This document shows, piece after piece, positions 23,604 to 33,279 of a stretch of DNA of 64,000 nucleotides. This stretch comes from Pseudomonas sp. BGI-2. Its GTDB lineage: Bacteria; Pseudomonadota; Gammaproteobacteria; Pseudomonadales; Pseudomonadaceae. Where the stretch lies: assembly GCF_004310295.1 (NCBI RefSeq), contig NZ_SISB01000005.1:62001-126000 (forward strand), in the 5' to 3' direction. Both the position numbers and the translations under genes were made by a program. Every line of letters starts with the position of its first letter. Positions within the stretch are counted from its first letter, which is position 1. Under the pieces are notes generated by a model. The model ran no database searches, had not been told where the DNA came from, and was given only the letters and a program-made list of their open reading frames with translations.

Positions 23604-25634
23604 TTAAGCCTGTTCCAACGAGGTTTCAACACGGGTGGCGGTGGCTGGAACTTTCCCGGCCGCTACCAGACGCTTGTGCTGCTCGGCTTCGATGCGTTCG
23701 ATTGTCTCGACCGGCACCATGTAGCCTTGGTCATCACGTGCAGCGTGGATCACGAAGTAGACCACGGTGCCAACCAGGCCAACGATGGCCAGCCACCAGA
23801 TGTGCCAGATCATCGCGAAACCGAACACGGTCAACAGAGCCCCCATGACCACACCGGTCGCGGTGTTGTTTGGCATGTGGATCGGTTCGTACCGGCTAGG
23901 CGCCTGGTACGCGGTACCGTTTTCCTTGGCTTCAGTGAACGGGTCGATGGTTTCGGCTTTTGGCAGCACAGCGAAGTTGTAGAACGGTGGTGGCGACGAG
24001 GTCGACCATTCCAGCGTGTGCGCATTCCACGGGTCGCCGTGTTCGCACATGTTTTCTGGCTTGTTGCGATCACGCACGCTCACGTAGAGCTGGATCAGCT
24101 GGCAAGCGATACCCACAGCGATCATCACCGCACCGAACATGGCCACGTACAGGTAAGGCACCCACTCAGGATTGGTGGTGGCGTTCAGACGACGGGTCAT
24201 GCCCATGAAGCCCAGTGCATAGAGCGGCATGAACGCGACGAAGAAGCCCGAGATCCAGAACCAGAACGCTGCCTTGCCCCAACCTTCGTGCAGCTTGAAG
24301 CCGAACGCTTTAGGGAAGTAGAACGCGAAGCCTGCGATGTAACCAAATACCGCGCCGCCGATGATCACGTTGTGGAAGTGAGCGATCACGAACAGGCTGT
24401 TGTGCAGAACGAAGTCAGCACCCGGGATGGCCAGCAGTACGCCGGTCATGCCGCCGATGGCGAAGGTCACCATGAAGCCCAGGGTCCACAGAACCTGGCT
24501 GGTGAAACGCAGACGGCCTTGGTAAATGGTAAATAGCCAGTTGAATAGCTTCACCCCCGTCGGGATCGAAATCAGCATCGTCGCCAGACCGAAGAAGGCG
24601 TTGACGCTGGCACCCGAACCCATGGTGAAGAAGTGGTGCAGCCAGACCATGAAGCCCAGGATCGAGATCGCACCCGATGCGTAGACCATCGAGTGGTGGC
24701 CGAACAGACGCTTGCCAGTGAAGGTCGAGATGACTTCGGAGAAGATCCCGAATGCCGGCAGAATCAGGATGTACACCTCGGGGTGACCCCAGGCCCAGAA
24801 CAGGTTGACGTACATCATCGGATTGCCACCAAGTTCATTGGTGAAAATGTGGAAATCCATGTAACGGTCAAGCGTCAGCAGTGCCAGGGTAGCGGTCAGG
24901 ATCGGGAACGAAGCCACGATCAAAACGTTGGCCCAGGTGCAGGTCCAAGTGAAGATCGGCATGTCCATCAGCTTCATGCCAGGGGTACGCATCTTCAGCA
25001 CGGTGGCCAGGAAGTTGACCCCCGTCAGCGTCGTACCCAACCCGGATAGCTGTAGCGCCCAGATGTAGTAATCCATCCCCACGCCCGGACTGTATTGCAG
25101 GCCCGACAGCGGCGGATAGGCAACCCAACCGGTCTTGGCGAATTCGCCGACGCCCAGGGACAGGTTGATCAGCACCACGCCCGATACCAGCAGCCAGAAG
25201 CTCAAGGAGTTCAGGAACGGATAGGCAACGTCACGCGCGCCGATCTGCAGCGGCACCGCAAGGTTCATCAGGCCGGTGAAGAATGGCATCGCCATGAAGA
25301 TGATCATGATCACACCGTGAGCGGTGAAGATCTGGTCATAGTGTTCAGGTGGCAGGTAGCCAGGCGAACCCTCGGTGGCCATGGCCAACTGGGTACGCAT
25401 CATGATGGCGTCGGCAAAACCGCGCAGCAGCATGACCATGGCGACGATGATGTACATCACGCCGATTTTCTTGTGGTCGACCGAGGTCAGCCACTCGGTC
25501 CACAGGTAGGTCCACTTCTTGAAGTAAGTGATCCCCGCGAACAGCGCCAGACCACCGAGCGCGATCATGGCGATGGTTATCATCACGATCGGTTCGTGGA
25601 ACGGGACCGCTTCCCAACTTAATTTACCAAACAT
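23604..25634 (-). CDS. cyoB: Cytochrome bo3 ubiquinol oxidase subunit I
   Basis: 676 residues, heme-copper oxidase catalytic subunit. Ligand regions are visible: [11 protein letters not shown] near residue 106 (low-spin heme histidine), [14 protein letters not shown] near residue 283 (copper B histidine with the cross-linked tyrosine), WLHHFFTMG near residue 333 (two copper B histidines), and [13 protein letters not shown] near residue 419 (heme histidines). It reduces O2 to water with electrons from ubiquinol and pumps protons across the inner membrane. It lies between cyoA and cyoC with only 3-base gaps. Confidence 0.97.
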   Translation of the reverse strand: MFGKLSWEAVPFHEPIVMITIAMIALGGLALFAGITYFKKWTYLWTEWLTSVDHKKIGVMYIIVAMVMLLRGFADAIMMRTQLAMATEGSPGYLPPEHYDQIFTAHGVIMIIFMAMPFFTGLMNLAVPLQIGARDVAYPFLNSLSFWLLVSGVVLINLSLGVGEFAKTGWVAYPPLSGLQYSPGVGMDYYIWALQLSGLGTTLTGVNFLATVLKMRTPGMKLMDMPIFTWTCTWANVLIVASFPILTATLALLTLDRYMDFHIFTNELGGNPMMYVNLFWAWGHPEVYILILPAFGIFSEVISTFTGKRLFGHHSMVYASGAISILGFMVWLHHFFTMGSGASVNAFFGLATMLISIPTGVKLFNWLFTIYQGRLRFTSQVLWTLGFMVTFAIGGMTGVLLAIPGADFVLHNSLFVIAHFHNVIIGGAVFGYIAGFAFYFPKAFGFKLHEGWGKAAFWFWISGFFVAFMPLYALGFMGMTRRLNATTNPEWVPYLYVAMFGAVMIAVGIACQLIQLYVSVRDRNKPENMCEHGDPWNAHTLEWSTSSPPPFYNFAVLPKAETIDPFTEAKENGTAYQAPSRYEPIHMPNNTATGVVMGALLTVFGFAMIWHIWWLAIVGLVGTVVYFVIHAARDDQGYMVPVETIERIEAEQHKRLVAAGKVPATATRVETSLEQA

Positions 25635-25637
25635 CGT

Positions 25638-26582
25638 TTACTCCTCTGCCCCGGCAGCTGAATGCGAGTTCATGTCCATTCCTTGCGTAGCGGCCACTTC
25701 TTTCTCTTTCTTCTCGTGCTTGACCTTCGGACCCGGTTTCATGCCTTCGTACTTGTCGACGATGATCTGGAACAGGTTCGGAGTGACCGAGGAGTAGAGC
25801 TCGACTGGGTTGTTCTGGCTCGGCTTGGAAAGGGCTGCGTATTCAGCTTCTTCAAGCTGTTTAGGTGCCTTTTTGACTTCACTTACCCAGGCGTCGAAAT
25901 CTTCCTGGGAAGTTGCGATAGCCTTGAATTTCATGCCAGTGAAACCAGCGCCGCTGTAGTTGGCGGAGATACCGTCCATTTCAGCGTTCTGGTTGGCGAT
26001 CAGGTGCAGTTTGGTCTGCATGCCGGCCATCGCGTAGATCTGGCCACCCAGGGCCGGGATGAAGAACGAATTCATCACGGAGTCCGAAGTCACCTTGAAG
26101 TTGATCGGCGTGTGCGCCGGGAACACGATCTTGTTGACGGTGGCGATGCCTTGCTCCGGATAGATGAACATCCACTTCCAGTCCAGCGCGACCACTTCAA
26201 TGGTGATCGGCTTGACGTCGGACTCCAGCGGCTTGTAAGGATCCAGCGCGTGGGTCGATTTGTAGGTGATGTAACCCAGGGCAATGATGATCAGTACCGG
26301 GATCGTCCACACTGCGATTTCGATCTTGGTGGAGTGCGACCACTTCGGTGTGTAGACGGCATCCTGGTTGGACGCGCGATATTTCCAGGCGAACAGGAAG
26401 GTCATGACGATGACCGGTACCACGACCAGAAGCATCAGCAGCGTTGCGGTGATGATCAGGTTTCGCTCATCCAGGCCAACCTGGCCCTTGGGATCGAGCA
26501 AGGTCATGTTGCAGCCTGACAGCAACAACGTGCCGAGCAGCGGCAATAAGCCTAGTAGCCTGGGGTACCTGTTTTTACTCAT
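25638..26582 (-). CDS. cyoA: Cytochrome bo3 ubiquinol oxidase subunit II (lipoprotein)
   Basis: 314 residues from ATG 26582, where AGAGG lies 7 bases upstream; an upstream in-frame start at 26636 lacks this. The lipoprotein signal ends at LLLSGCN with cysteine near residue 25. Two membrane helices ([20 protein letters not shown] and a following helix) anchor a periplasmic cupredoxin domain that lacks CuA ligands, as expected for a quinol oxidase. [19 protein letters not shown] near residue 134 is conserved. It is the first gene of the operon, so the promoter lies in the 26583-27090 region. Confidence 0.95.
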   Translation of the reverse strand: MSKNRYPRLLGLLPLLGTLLLSGCNMTLLDPKGQVGLDERNLIITATLLMLLVVVPVIVMTFLFAWKYRASNQDAVYTPKWSHSTKIEIAVWTIPVLIIIALGYITYKSTHALDPYKPLESDVKPITIEVVALDWKWMFIYPEQGIATVNKIVFPAHTPINFKVTSDSVMNSFFIPALGGQIYAMAGMQTKLHLIANQNAEMDGISANYSGAGFTGMKFKAIATSQEDFDAWVSEVKKAPKQLEEAEYAALSKPSQNNPVELYSSVTPNLFQIIVDKYEGMKPGPKVKHEKKEKEVAATQGMDMNSHSAAGAEE

Positions 26583-27327
26583 CTCACGACCTCTAAAGCA
26601 GCTTGCGCAATGCAGTTGGGTTTTGATCGCCAACACTTCACCCTGCCAAGGGTTGGCATTTTTCTTGGATTGAATAAGGGCTGCCCGTCGCGCGTCAGAC
26701 GCTGTTCGACAAATCCTGGGCTAGCGGTAAGTTCTTATTCGAATTCGTGGTCAAAGGCCTTGTTACAGACCAATTCCATTTGGTGCGGAAAGTTGGAAGG
26801 CTCCGACACCGGGGAGTCGCACGAAGCGTTCAAGCTCCTCGACGCCCTGTTTTCCTGCTCAAGGTGAGCAGTGCCGGAATTCAGTGCGGGCGATTGTAGA
26901 TATGTAACGATTCATAAACCATGTCTCATCCCGAAATAAATTTTATCCATTCCAGCAACAATCATTAACGGTTTTTGCAAAAGTGCGGCATCTTATCGAA
27001 ATTCATTCTCAACAAAAACACCAAAATTTGTAGGTCTACCGAGCGCAGTTCAGACAGCTATTAGTGCTCAAGCAGGGACTTCGACGCTGCCCTAGCCCCT
27101 ATGAAGCAAGGGCTCTGGCGATTCGCCAGCCCCTGTTAAAACTGCCTGCTTGCGCGCGATAGCCTTGAAATCGGAAGTCGCCCGAATAGACCAATTTCGT
27201 TGCCTGGCTATGCACCGATCCAGCCCCGTGAAATGCCTTGCGACAGTCACGCTGTGACAACATGTCGCACATGTTTCGCACCCATTCTTGTCGGGCATCA
27301 AGGTCTTTTACCTGTGGACTGAAATGC
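26583..27327. other. Long region upstream of cyoA, no convincing gene
   Basis: About 750 bases. The part at 26890-27030 is strikingly AT-rich (attcataaaccatg, aaataaattttatcc) and is the likely cyo promoter region on the minus strand. I could not fix -35/-10 elements with confidence, and saw no clear FNR/ANR box (TTGAT-N4-ATCAA). A small inverted repeat GGGCTCTGGCGATTCGCCAGCCCC occurs at about 27110-27133. Minus-strand frames around 27092-27329 (69-76 codons) have no family resemblance and no clear ribosome site. Confidence 0.5.
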
Positions 27328-27364
27328 AAAACGCCCCGGCCTTCTCAACGAAGGCCGGGGCGTT
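27328..27364 (-). terminator. Intrinsic terminator downstream of dsbB
   Basis: AAACGCCCCGGCCTT (27328-27342) pairs exactly with AAGGCCGGGGCGTTT (27350-27364). It is the strongest hairpin in this gap and lies about 30 bases beyond the dsbB stop. It can work in either direction, although T tracts are short. Confidence 0.75.
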
Positions 27365-27396
27365 TCAGGTTTCACTCAACGGTAAGGCGAATAGCC

Positions 27397-27906
27397 TCAG
27401 CGCAGCGCCTTGCGGTTACGCGAAGTGAGCAGCGGCACCAGCACCACGATCAGCACGAACGCCAACAGCGCCCACTGCGCCAGCGACAAGCCGAGGATCG
27501 GCGGGTACGGCGTGGAGCAGAAGCCATCGACCTGGAAGCCCAGCGGGAAGATCTTCGCCAGCGGCAGGCCATCCACAATCGGTTGCAACACATCAACGCC
27601 ACAGCTGACCGCCGGGTAGAACTGGGTGTAGACGTGATGCCCGGCCACCGCGACGCCGGCCAGTGCGCAAATCACCACCAGGGTTTCCAGCACCGTGATG
27701 CTGCGACGGGTGCGCATCGCCGCGCCAATGAAGGCAAACAGCGCAACCAGCAACAACGCATAGCGTTGCAGGATGCACAGCGGGCACGGTGCCTCGCCCA
27801 GCGCAATTTGCATGTACAACGCGCCACCGATCAGCGCCAGACAGATGACGCCCAGCAACACCAGATAGCGCCGTTCACGTCCCAACCGCATCGTTTCCTC
27901 GCTCAT
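27397..27906 (-). CDS. dsbB: Disulfide bond formation protein B
   Basis: 169 residues with four membrane segments. The first periplasmic loop has the redox pair CPLC near residue 41-44, within APCPLCILQRYALL, which contains the quinone-contacting arginine. The second loop has cysteines in VSCGVDVLQP and DGFCSTPYP near residues 101-130. DsbB reoxidises DsbA and passes electrons to ubiquinone in the inner membrane. The start has AAGGGA 7 bases upstream. Pseudomonads carry two dsbB paralogues and this one lies between cyo and hmp, so the exact paralogue number is not assigned. Confidence 0.93.
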   Translation of the reverse strand: MSEETMRLGRERRYLVLLGVICLALIGGALYMQIALGEAPCPLCILQRYALLLVALFAFIGAAMRTRRSITVLETLVVICALAGVAVAGHHVYTQFYPAVSCGVDVLQPIVDGLPLAKIFPLGFQVDGFCSTPYPPILGLSLAQWALLAFVLIVVLVPLLTSRNRKALR

Positions 27907-28125
27907 CGCGTTTCCCTTGTAAAGATCGATTGCCCGGAAGTCTACACGCAGGCTCCAACCTTTGAGAGCCCGGCGCGTACCGGTGATGATCGGGGAATAG
28001 ACGATAAACCCGTTAAGGAGGGATTAACCTTCGAAGGATTTTTACGAATGAAGGCCGTGGTGCTCGCGATGAAGGCGACTCGGTCTGTCCTGATAGAGAG
28101 CGTGGGAACGATCAGGGAGAGAGGC

Positions 28126-29307
28126 TTATTCCAACGCCGAAGCCGGCCCGAAGAACTCGTAACGGCTCTGCTTCTCCGGTACACCCAACGCCTTCAGGTG
28201 ACGCTTGATCGCCGCCATAAACCCTTTCGGCCCCAGGAAGTAAGCGTCCAGATCGCGCTGCTCTGGCAACCATTCACCCAGCTGCTCGCGGCTCAACAAC
28301 CCGACCTGGTGCGCTGCCGGACTCACGCCGTCATCTTCGGCGTAGCAATAGAAGCGTTTGAGTTGCGGGTGACGCTCGGCCAAACCATCGATCCAGTCGC
28401 GGAAGGCGTGAACGCTGCCGTTGCGTGCGCAGTGGATAAAGTGCACCGGCCGCTCGGTCGCCAACGCCGCTTCCAGCATCGCTAGCGTCGGGGTGATGCC
28501 CACGCCGCCACTGATCAGCACCAACGGTTTGTCGCTGGCGGTCAGGGTGAACTCGCCCGATGGCGGGAACAGTTGAATGCTTGAGCCGACATGCAGCTGA
28601 TCGTGCAAGTAGTTAGAAGCGCGGCCACCGGTTTCACGTTTGACGCTGATGCGGTACTGGCCCTTGTTGGGCAAGGCCGACAACGAATAGTTACGGCGAA
28701 TCTCTTCGCCATCGAGGATCAGTTTCATGCCGATGTACTGGCCCGGTTCAGCGGCCAGAATCGCGCCTTTGTCGGCAGGTTCGAAGTAGAACGAGGTGAT
28801 TTCCGCGCTTTCCTCGACCTTGGCCGCGACGATGAATTCCCGCGCCCCGCGCCAGCCGCCGGGGGCCTGTTCCTTTTGATCGTAGATGCTGGTTTCGGCG
28901 CCAATCAGGATCTCGGCCAATTGACCGTAGGCCGCGCCCCAGGCGCTCATCACTTCAGGAGTGGCGATTTCGTCGCCCAGCACTTCGGAAATGGCGCGCA
29001 GCAGGCACGTGCCGACAATCGGGTAGTGTTCCGGAAGGATTTGCAGGGCCACGTGTTTGTTGATGATCTTGGCCACCAGATCGCCCAACTGGTCGAGCTG
29101 GTCGATGTGGCGGGCGTACATCAATACGCCGTTGGCAAGGGCGCGTGGCTGGTCACCGCTGGCCTGGTGGGCCTGGTTGAACAGCGGGCGGACTTCCGGG
29201 TATTCGGAGAGCATCATGCGGTAGAAGTGAGTGATCAGCGCTTCGCCACCGCTTTCCAGCAGCGGCACGGTGGATTTGACGATGGCACGGTCTTGAACGC
29301 TAAGCAT
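28126..29307 (-). CDS. hmp: Flavohemoprotein, nitric oxide dioxygenase
   Basis: 393 residues. A globin domain spans residues 1-135, with proximal histidine in INKHVALQILPEHY near residue 85 and B10 tyrosine in ALITHFYRMM near residue 29. A ferredoxin-reductase domain follows, with FAD motif RRNYSLSA near residue 205 and NAD(P) motif ISGGVGITPTLAML near residue 268. The C-terminal YEFFGP is normal. Hmp converts NO plus O2 to nitrate using NAD(P)H. The start has AGGAG 7 bases upstream. It is divergent from norR, and the region between carries a sigma-54-like promoter and NorR-type sites, so NO-responsive induction is expected. Confidence 0.96.
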   Translation of the reverse strand: MLSVQDRAIVKSTVPLLESGGEALITHFYRMMLSEYPEVRPLFNQAHQASGDQPRALANGVLMYARHIDQLDQLGDLVAKIINKHVALQILPEHYPIVGTCLLRAISEVLGDEIATPEVMSAWGAAYGQLAEILIGAETSIYDQKEQAPGGWRGAREFIVAAKVEESAEITSFYFEPADKGAILAAEPGQYIGMKLILDGEEIRRNYSLSALPNKGQYRISVKRETGGRASNYLHDQLHVGSSIQLFPPSGEFTLTASDKPLVLISGGVGITPTLAMLEAALATERPVHFIHCARNGSVHAFRDWIDGLAERHPQLKRFYCYAEDDGVSPAAHQVGLLSREQLGEWLPEQRDLDAYFLGPKGFMAAIKRHLKALGVPEKQSRYEFFGPASALE

Positions 29308-29350
29308 AAAGTGACTCCTGGGCTACTTTAGTTACTAACTGATTGCCCTA

Positions 29351-29366
29351 TGCGTATCACTTTCCA
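29351..29366 (-). promoter_or_regulatory. Candidate sigma-54 promoter for hmp
   Basis: On the minus strand TGGAAAGTGATACGCA has the GG and GC doublets of a -24/-12 element spaced by exactly 10 bases, although the TTGC part is only half matched. The predicted transcript start is about 30 bases upstream of the hmp ATG. NorR is a sigma-54 activator and its candidate sites lie 47 to 98 bases further upstream. Confidence 0.5.
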
Positions 29367-29412
29367 TGCCAATAATTTAAGTGTTTAAAATCAACAACTT
29401 ATGAACAGAGTA

Positions 29413-29449
29413 GTCATATCGACCCAGACTGACTTATAGTCATACCGAC
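29413..29449. promoter_or_regulatory. Two NorR-type binding sites
   Basis: GTCATATCGAC (29413-29423) and GTCATACCGAC (29439-29449) both fit the GT-N7-AC core reported for NorR enhancer sites and differ at one position, with centres 26 bases apart. Between them is the inverted motif GACTTATAGTC (29431-29441). They lie just upstream of norR and 47-98 bases from the -24/-12 element of hmp, the right range for an enhancer, and could also mediate autoregulation of norR. Confidence 0.65.
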
Positions 29450-29463
29450 TACACGGAGTCACT

Positions 29464-31017
29464 ATGACTGCAAAATCATTGCTCACCGCCTTACTGCCGC
29501 TGGTCTCTGACCTGTCCCGCGAACTCCCCGAAGGCGAGCGTTATCGGCGCCTGCTCGAAGCCATGCGCGCCCTGCTCCCCTGCGATGCCGCCGCCCTCCT
29601 GCGCCTTGATGGCGAATGGCTGGTGCCGCTCGCCGTCGACGGGTTGAGCACCGACACCCTCGGCCGACGCTTCAAAGTCAGCGAACACCCGCGCTTCGAA
29701 GCCTTGCTCAGCAGCCACGGCCCGACACGGTTCGCCGCCGACAGCGACTTGCCCGACCCGTACGACGGACTGGTCGACGGCCTCGACGATCACCTGGAAG
29801 TCCACGACTGCATGGGCTGTCCGTTGTTTATCGACGAACGTCCGTGGGGCCTGCTGACCCTCGACGCCCTCGATCCAGAACAATTTGAACCCATCGAACT
29901 GGACGCCCTGGAAGCCTTCGCCAGCCTTGCGGCGGCGACCGTCAACGCCGCCGAGCGCATCGAACGCCTGGCCAATCGCGCCGAAGACGAACATCAGCGC
30001 GCCGAGGTCTACCGTCAGGCCAGCGGCCAGCAGAACCGCGAGATGATCGGCCAGAGCAAGGCGCATAAACGCTTGGTGGAAGAGATCAGTCTGGTGGGCG
30101 GCAGCGACCTGACCGTGCTGATCACCGGTGAAACCGGGGTTGGCAAGGAATTGGTGGCGCAGGCGATACACGCGGCCTCACCTCGGGCGGATAAACCGAT
30201 CATCAGCCTCAACTGCGCCGCCCTGCCGGACACGCTGGTGGAAAGCGAATTGTTCGGTCATGTGCGCGGCGCCTTCACCGGCGCCACGAACGATCGGCGT
30301 GGCAAGTTCGAACTGGCCAATGGCGGTACGCTGTTTCTCGATGAAGTCGGTGAATTGTCGCTGACTGTGCAAGCCAAGTTGTTGCGGGTGCTGCAAAGCG
30401 GTCAGTTGCAGCGCTTGGGATCCGATAAAGAACATCAGGTGGACGTGCGCCTGATCGCGGCGACCAACCGCGACCTGGCCGAAGAAGTGCGCAGCGGCCG
30501 CTACCGCGCCGACTTCTATCATCGCCTGAGTGTTTACCCGCTGTTGGTGCCGGCTCTGCGTGATCGCGGGCGGGACGTGTTGCTGCTCAGCGGTTACTTC
30601 CTGGAACAGAACCGCTCGCGGATGGGCCTTAACAGCCTGCGACTGAACAGCGATGCACAGGCGGCATTGCTGGCGTATGGTTGGCCGGGGAATGTGCGGG
30701 AGCTGGAGCATTTGATCGGTCGCAGCGCGTTGAAGGCGCTGGGTAATTGCAAGGAACGGCCGAAGATTCTCAGTTTGAGCGCAGCGGATCTGGATTTGCC
30801 CAATGGCAGCGTTGAAATCGCCGCCACTGAGCAACCGGCTGCCAGTCCCGTCGCGTTGGTCGCGGGAGATTTGCGCGAGGCCACCGACAATTATCAGCGA
30901 CAATTGATCAGCACTTGCCTGGAACGGCATCACGACAACTGGGCGAGCGCGGCGCGTGAGCTAGGCCTGGACCGGGCGAATCTCGGGCGGATGGCCAAGC
31001 GGTTGGGCATGAAATAA
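29464..31017 (+). CDS. norR: NorR, nitric oxide-sensing sigma-54 activator
   Basis: 517 residues. The N-terminal GAF domain (about residues 20-170) holds the non-heme iron that binds NO. A linker with [12 protein letters not shown] follows, then the AAA+ domain with Walker [19 protein letters not shown] near residue 219, the sigma-54 loop GAFTGAT near residue 274 and Walker [15 protein letters not shown] near residue 290. The C-terminal Fis-type helix-turn-helix is [20 protein letters not shown]. On NO binding it activates transcription; the target here is most likely hmp, the divergent neighbour, since norVW is not present in this window. Confidence 0.95.
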   Translation: MTAKSLLTALLPLVSDLSRELPEGERYRRLLEAMRALLPCDAAALLRLDGEWLVPLAVDGLSTDTLGRRFKVSEHPRFEALLSSHGPTRFAADSDLPDPYDGLVDGLDDHLEVHDCMGCPLFIDERPWGLLTLDALDPEQFEPIELDALEAFASLAAATVNAAERIERLANRAEDEHQRAEVYRQASGQQNREMIGQSKAHKRLVEEISLVGGSDLTVLITGETGVGKELVAQAIHAASPRADKPIISLNCAALPDTLVESELFGHVRGAFTGATNDRRGKFELANGGTLFLDEVGELSLTVQAKLLRVLQSGQLQRLGSDKEHQVDVRLIAATNRDLAEEVRSGRYRADFYHRLSVYPLLVPALRDRGRDVLLLSGYFLEQNRSRMGLNSLRLNSDAQAALLAYGWPGNVRELEHLIGRSALKALGNCKERPKILSLSAADLDLPNGSVEIAATEQPAASPVALVAGDLREATDNYQRQLISTCLERHHDNWASAARELGLDRANLGRMAKRLGMK

Positions 31018-31042
31018 CGCAATCGTAATGACCTGCACAATC

Positions 31043-31167
31043 CCTGTGGCGAGGGGGTTTACCCCCGTTCGGCCGCGAAGCGGTCGTAAAACTGACGATG
31101 TGGTTCCATCGGAAAAAAAGCGAGGAGCGCTTCGCACTCCAACGGGGGTAAACCCCCTCGCCACAGG
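31043..31167. repeat. Large inverted repeat element (cctgtggcgaggg type)
   Basis: Perfect 27-bp arms at 31043-31069 and 31141-31167 begin CCTGTGGCGAGGGGGTTTAC and end in the mirror form. They surround a 71-base centre that has its own partial hairpins (GGCCGCGAAGCGGTC; GCGAGGAGCGCTTCGC). A different family from the gtgggagcgggc REPs, sharing its end motif with the inner palindrome near 19393-19433. It lies between norR and cheV. Confidence 0.85.
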
Positions 31168-31310
31168 TTGGTGTTTTGCCACAAAAGTCCGTAATGGACC
31201 AATGGGCGGGGAATGTCCCTAAAGCCTGCCCCCAACAAGTCGATAACCCGGCATCAATAGCTTTTGGCGACTTTTTACTCGCCCATCACCTTTTTCCACA
31301 GAAGGTTTTT

Positions 31311-32213
31311 ATGTCCTCCACCAAAGCCCGCGCAGACTCACTTTCGCTTCTGCTGTTTACCTTGCGCAGCGGCAAGCTGATGGCAATCAACCTGCTGAAA
31401 GTCAGCGAAATCATCCCCTGCCCGCCGCTGACCAAGCTGCCGGAGTCGCACCCCCACGTCAAAGGCATCGCCACCCTGCGCGGCGCCTCGCTGTCGGTGA
31501 TCGACCTCAGCCGCGCCATCGGCGAGCGGCCGCTTGAAGACCCGAACGGTGGCTGCCTGATCGTCACCGACGTCAGCCGCTCCAAGCAGGGCCTGCACGT
31601 TCAGGCCGTAAGCAAGATCGTCCACTGCCTGACCACCGACATCCGCCCGCCGCCCTTCGGCTCCGGTGGCGTGCGCTCGTACATCACCGGCGTGACCTCG
31701 GTCGACGGCACCCTGGTGCAAGTGCTGGACATCGAAAAGGTCATCCACGGCATCGCCCCGGCGCAGATCGAAACGGCCCCGACCGAACTGAGCATGGAAG
31801 ACGCCGACGTGCTAGGCAACGCACGGATTCTGGTGGTCGATGACAGTCAGGTCGCGCTGCAGCAATCGGTGTACACCCTGCGCAACCTCGGCCTGCAATG
31901 CCACACCGCCCGCAGCGCCAAGGAAGCCATCGACTGCCTGCTGGATCTGCAAGGTACGGCGCAGCAGATCAACCTGATCGTCTCGGACATCGAAATGTCG
32001 GAGATGGACGGCTACGCCTTTACCCGCACCCTTCGCGAGACGCCGGACTTCTCTCACCTTTACGTGCTGCTGCACACGTCTCTGGACAGCGCGATGAACA
32101 GCGAGAAAGCGCGACTCGCCGGGGCCAACGCGGTGCTGACCAAGTTCTCCTCACCGGAACTGACCCGATGCCTGATCGAGGCGGCCAAAGCCGTCGCTGA
32201 ACAAGGTCACTGA
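31311..32213 (+). CDS. cheV: CheV-type chemotaxis coupling protein (CheW-receiver fusion)
   Basis: 300 residues from ATG 31311 (GAAGG 7 bases upstream); the frame is open further upstream without a good start. A CheW domain covers about residues 10-155 (LLLFTLRSGKLMAINLLKVSEI, HPHVKGIATLRGASLSVIDL). The receiver domain follows from ARILVVDDSQVALQQS near residue 172, with the phospho-acceptor aspartate in LIVSDIEMSEMDGYAF. The C-terminal TKFSSPEL contains the conserved lysine. CheV couples chemoreceptors to CheA and tunes adaptation through phosphorylation. No other chemotaxis gene is next to it, which is common for cheV. Confidence 0.92.
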   Translation: MSSTKARADSLSLLLFTLRSGKLMAINLLKVSEIIPCPPLTKLPESHPHVKGIATLRGASLSVIDLSRAIGERPLEDPNGGCLIVTDVSRSKQGLHVQAVSKIVHCLTTDIRPPPFGSGGVRSYITGVTSVDGTLVQVLDIEKVIHGIAPAQIETAPTELSMEDADVLGNARILVVDDSQVALQQSVYTLRNLGLQCHTARSAKEAIDCLLDLQGTAQQINLIVSDIEMSEMDGYAFTRTLRETPDFSHLYVLLHTSLDSAMNSEKARLAGANAVLTKFSSPELTRCLIEAAKAVAEQGH

Positions 32214-32240
32214 GTCTTGGCCGAGGCATTTTGCTTTCTG

Positions 32241-32699
32241 ATGCGGCGCAACCTCGCTGAGGCTGTACCCGCGATCACTTGGCCTCAGGGGATAGACCTC
32301 GTCCAATACCGCCCCGAACTGGCTGAAGCTGTTCATCGTTTGATGGAACTGGGTTATCGAGAAGGTGGCGGTCGTGTGCCGGCACTGGATGCCTGGCAAC
32401 AGCGGTTTGAGACCGATCCTGAATACGATCCGAGCCTGTGTTTTATCGCACTGGATGGCGAAGGCATCGTCGGCGTTTGCCAGTGCTGGACCAGTGCGTA
32501 CATCAAGAACCTGGTGGTGCATCCTCGGGCTCAGGGCGTTGGGCTTGGCCGTGCGTTGCTGCTGCATGCGTTCAAAGTGTTTCGGGAACGCCGGGAAGGC
32601 TTTGTGGATTTGAAGGTATTGGAAGACAACCTTCGGGCGCAGCGGCTGTATGAAAGCGCCGGGATGTATGTGGTCCGCAGGGAGCCGGTTCCAGTCTGA
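32241..32699 (+). CDS. GNAT-family N-acetyltransferase
   Basis: 152 residues from ATG 32241; a TTG at 32217 is possible but has poor ribosome site support. Motif A is KNLVVHPRAQGVGLGRALLLHAFKVF near residue 89, followed by VDLKVLEDNLRAQRLYESAGMYVVRRE, the usual C-terminal acetyl-CoA contact and N-R-A-x-x-x-Y motif. The substrate is unknown. It begins 27 bases after the cheV stop. Confidence 0.85.
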   Translation: MRRNLAEAVPAITWPQGIDLVQYRPELAEAVHRLMELGYREGGGRVPALDAWQQRFETDPEYDPSLCFIALDGEGIVGVCQCWTSAYIKNLVVHPRAQGVGLGRALLLHAFKVFRERREGFVDLKVLEDNLRAQRLYESAGMYVVRREPVPV

Positions 32700-32706
32700 T
32701 ACACCG

Positions 32707-32793
32707 CCTTCGCGAGCAAGCCCGCTCCCACATTTTGATCGCATTCCCCAGACATGACTCGATCGAATGTGGGAGCGGGCTTGCTCGCGAAGG
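32707..32793. repeat. Inverted REP pair
   Basis: CCTTCGCGAGCAAGCCCGCT... from 32707 is mirrored by ...AGCGGGCTTGCTCGCGAAGG ending at 32793. Same family as the pair at 6846-6932. It lies between the GNAT gene and the exported protein gene. Confidence 0.9.
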
Positions 32794-32869
32794 GGCCGAC
32801 ACATTCACCCTCAAACCATCAGGCATACTCCACCCCTCGGCGAACTCAATGCCCAAGGATGCCTGACCC

Positions 32870-33196
32870 ATGAAAGCCGCAACCCTGACCCTCCTCTGCC
32901 TCACCGCCCTCGCCACCCAGGCCCACGCCTCGAGCCCCGACGCCTGGGCCGCCTACGACAAAGCCGTGCTCGCCAGCTGCACCAAAGCCAGTGGCCTGAA
33001 AAACGCCAAAGCCGTCGGCACCGCCGCTCAATTCGACGACCGGGTCGGCTACACCGCACTCCTGCTGCAAGGCCAATACCCGCAAAAACACATGAAAGGC
33101 CAGCAAGGCACCGAGTTGTGTCTCTACAACAAAAAAACCAAAACCGCCTACGTCACCGAATGGGACTCCATCCGCCCCACCGCCAAAGCTCAGTGA
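32870..33196 (+). CDS. Small exported hypothetical protein
   Basis: 108 residues with a clear Sec signal peptide (MKAATLTLLCLTALATQAHA, cleavage after AHA). The mature part has two cysteines (SCTKAS and ELCLYN), which could form a disulfide in the periplasm, and many lysines. The stretch FDDRVGYTALLLQGQYPQKH is followed by TAYVTEWDSI near the end. I do not recognise a characterised family. It is a conserved-type small periplasmic protein. ATG 32870 with a weak ribosome site about 10 bases upstream. Confidence 0.7.
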   Translation: MKAATLTLLCLTALATQAHASSPDAWAAYDKAVLASCTKASGLKNAKAVGTAAQFDDRVGYTALLLQGQYPQKHMKGQQGTELCLYNKKTKTAYVTEWDSIRPTAKAQ

Positions 33197-33279
33197 CTGG
33201 CGCATAACTTGCTTCGAAACGCGCCTTTGCGGTGTCTTTCTGGCGCCGCTTCATGCCCTCGGAAGCGACCGATCGCTCA

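Noticed and set aside
26890..27030. FNR/ANR box for cyo regulation
   Set aside because: No TTGAT-N4-ATCAA match seen on reading both strands. Regulation is left open.
27092..27329. Minus-strand frames of 69-76 codons upstream of cyoA
   Set aside because: No ribosome site, no recognised motif, two overlapping frames, and AT-rich promoter region next to them.
28022..28130. Plus-strand AAGGAGG followed by an ATG near 28048 between dsbB and hmp
   Set aside because: The frame runs into the hmp antisense and shows no motif. The repeat half-unit at 28099-28118 lies inside it.
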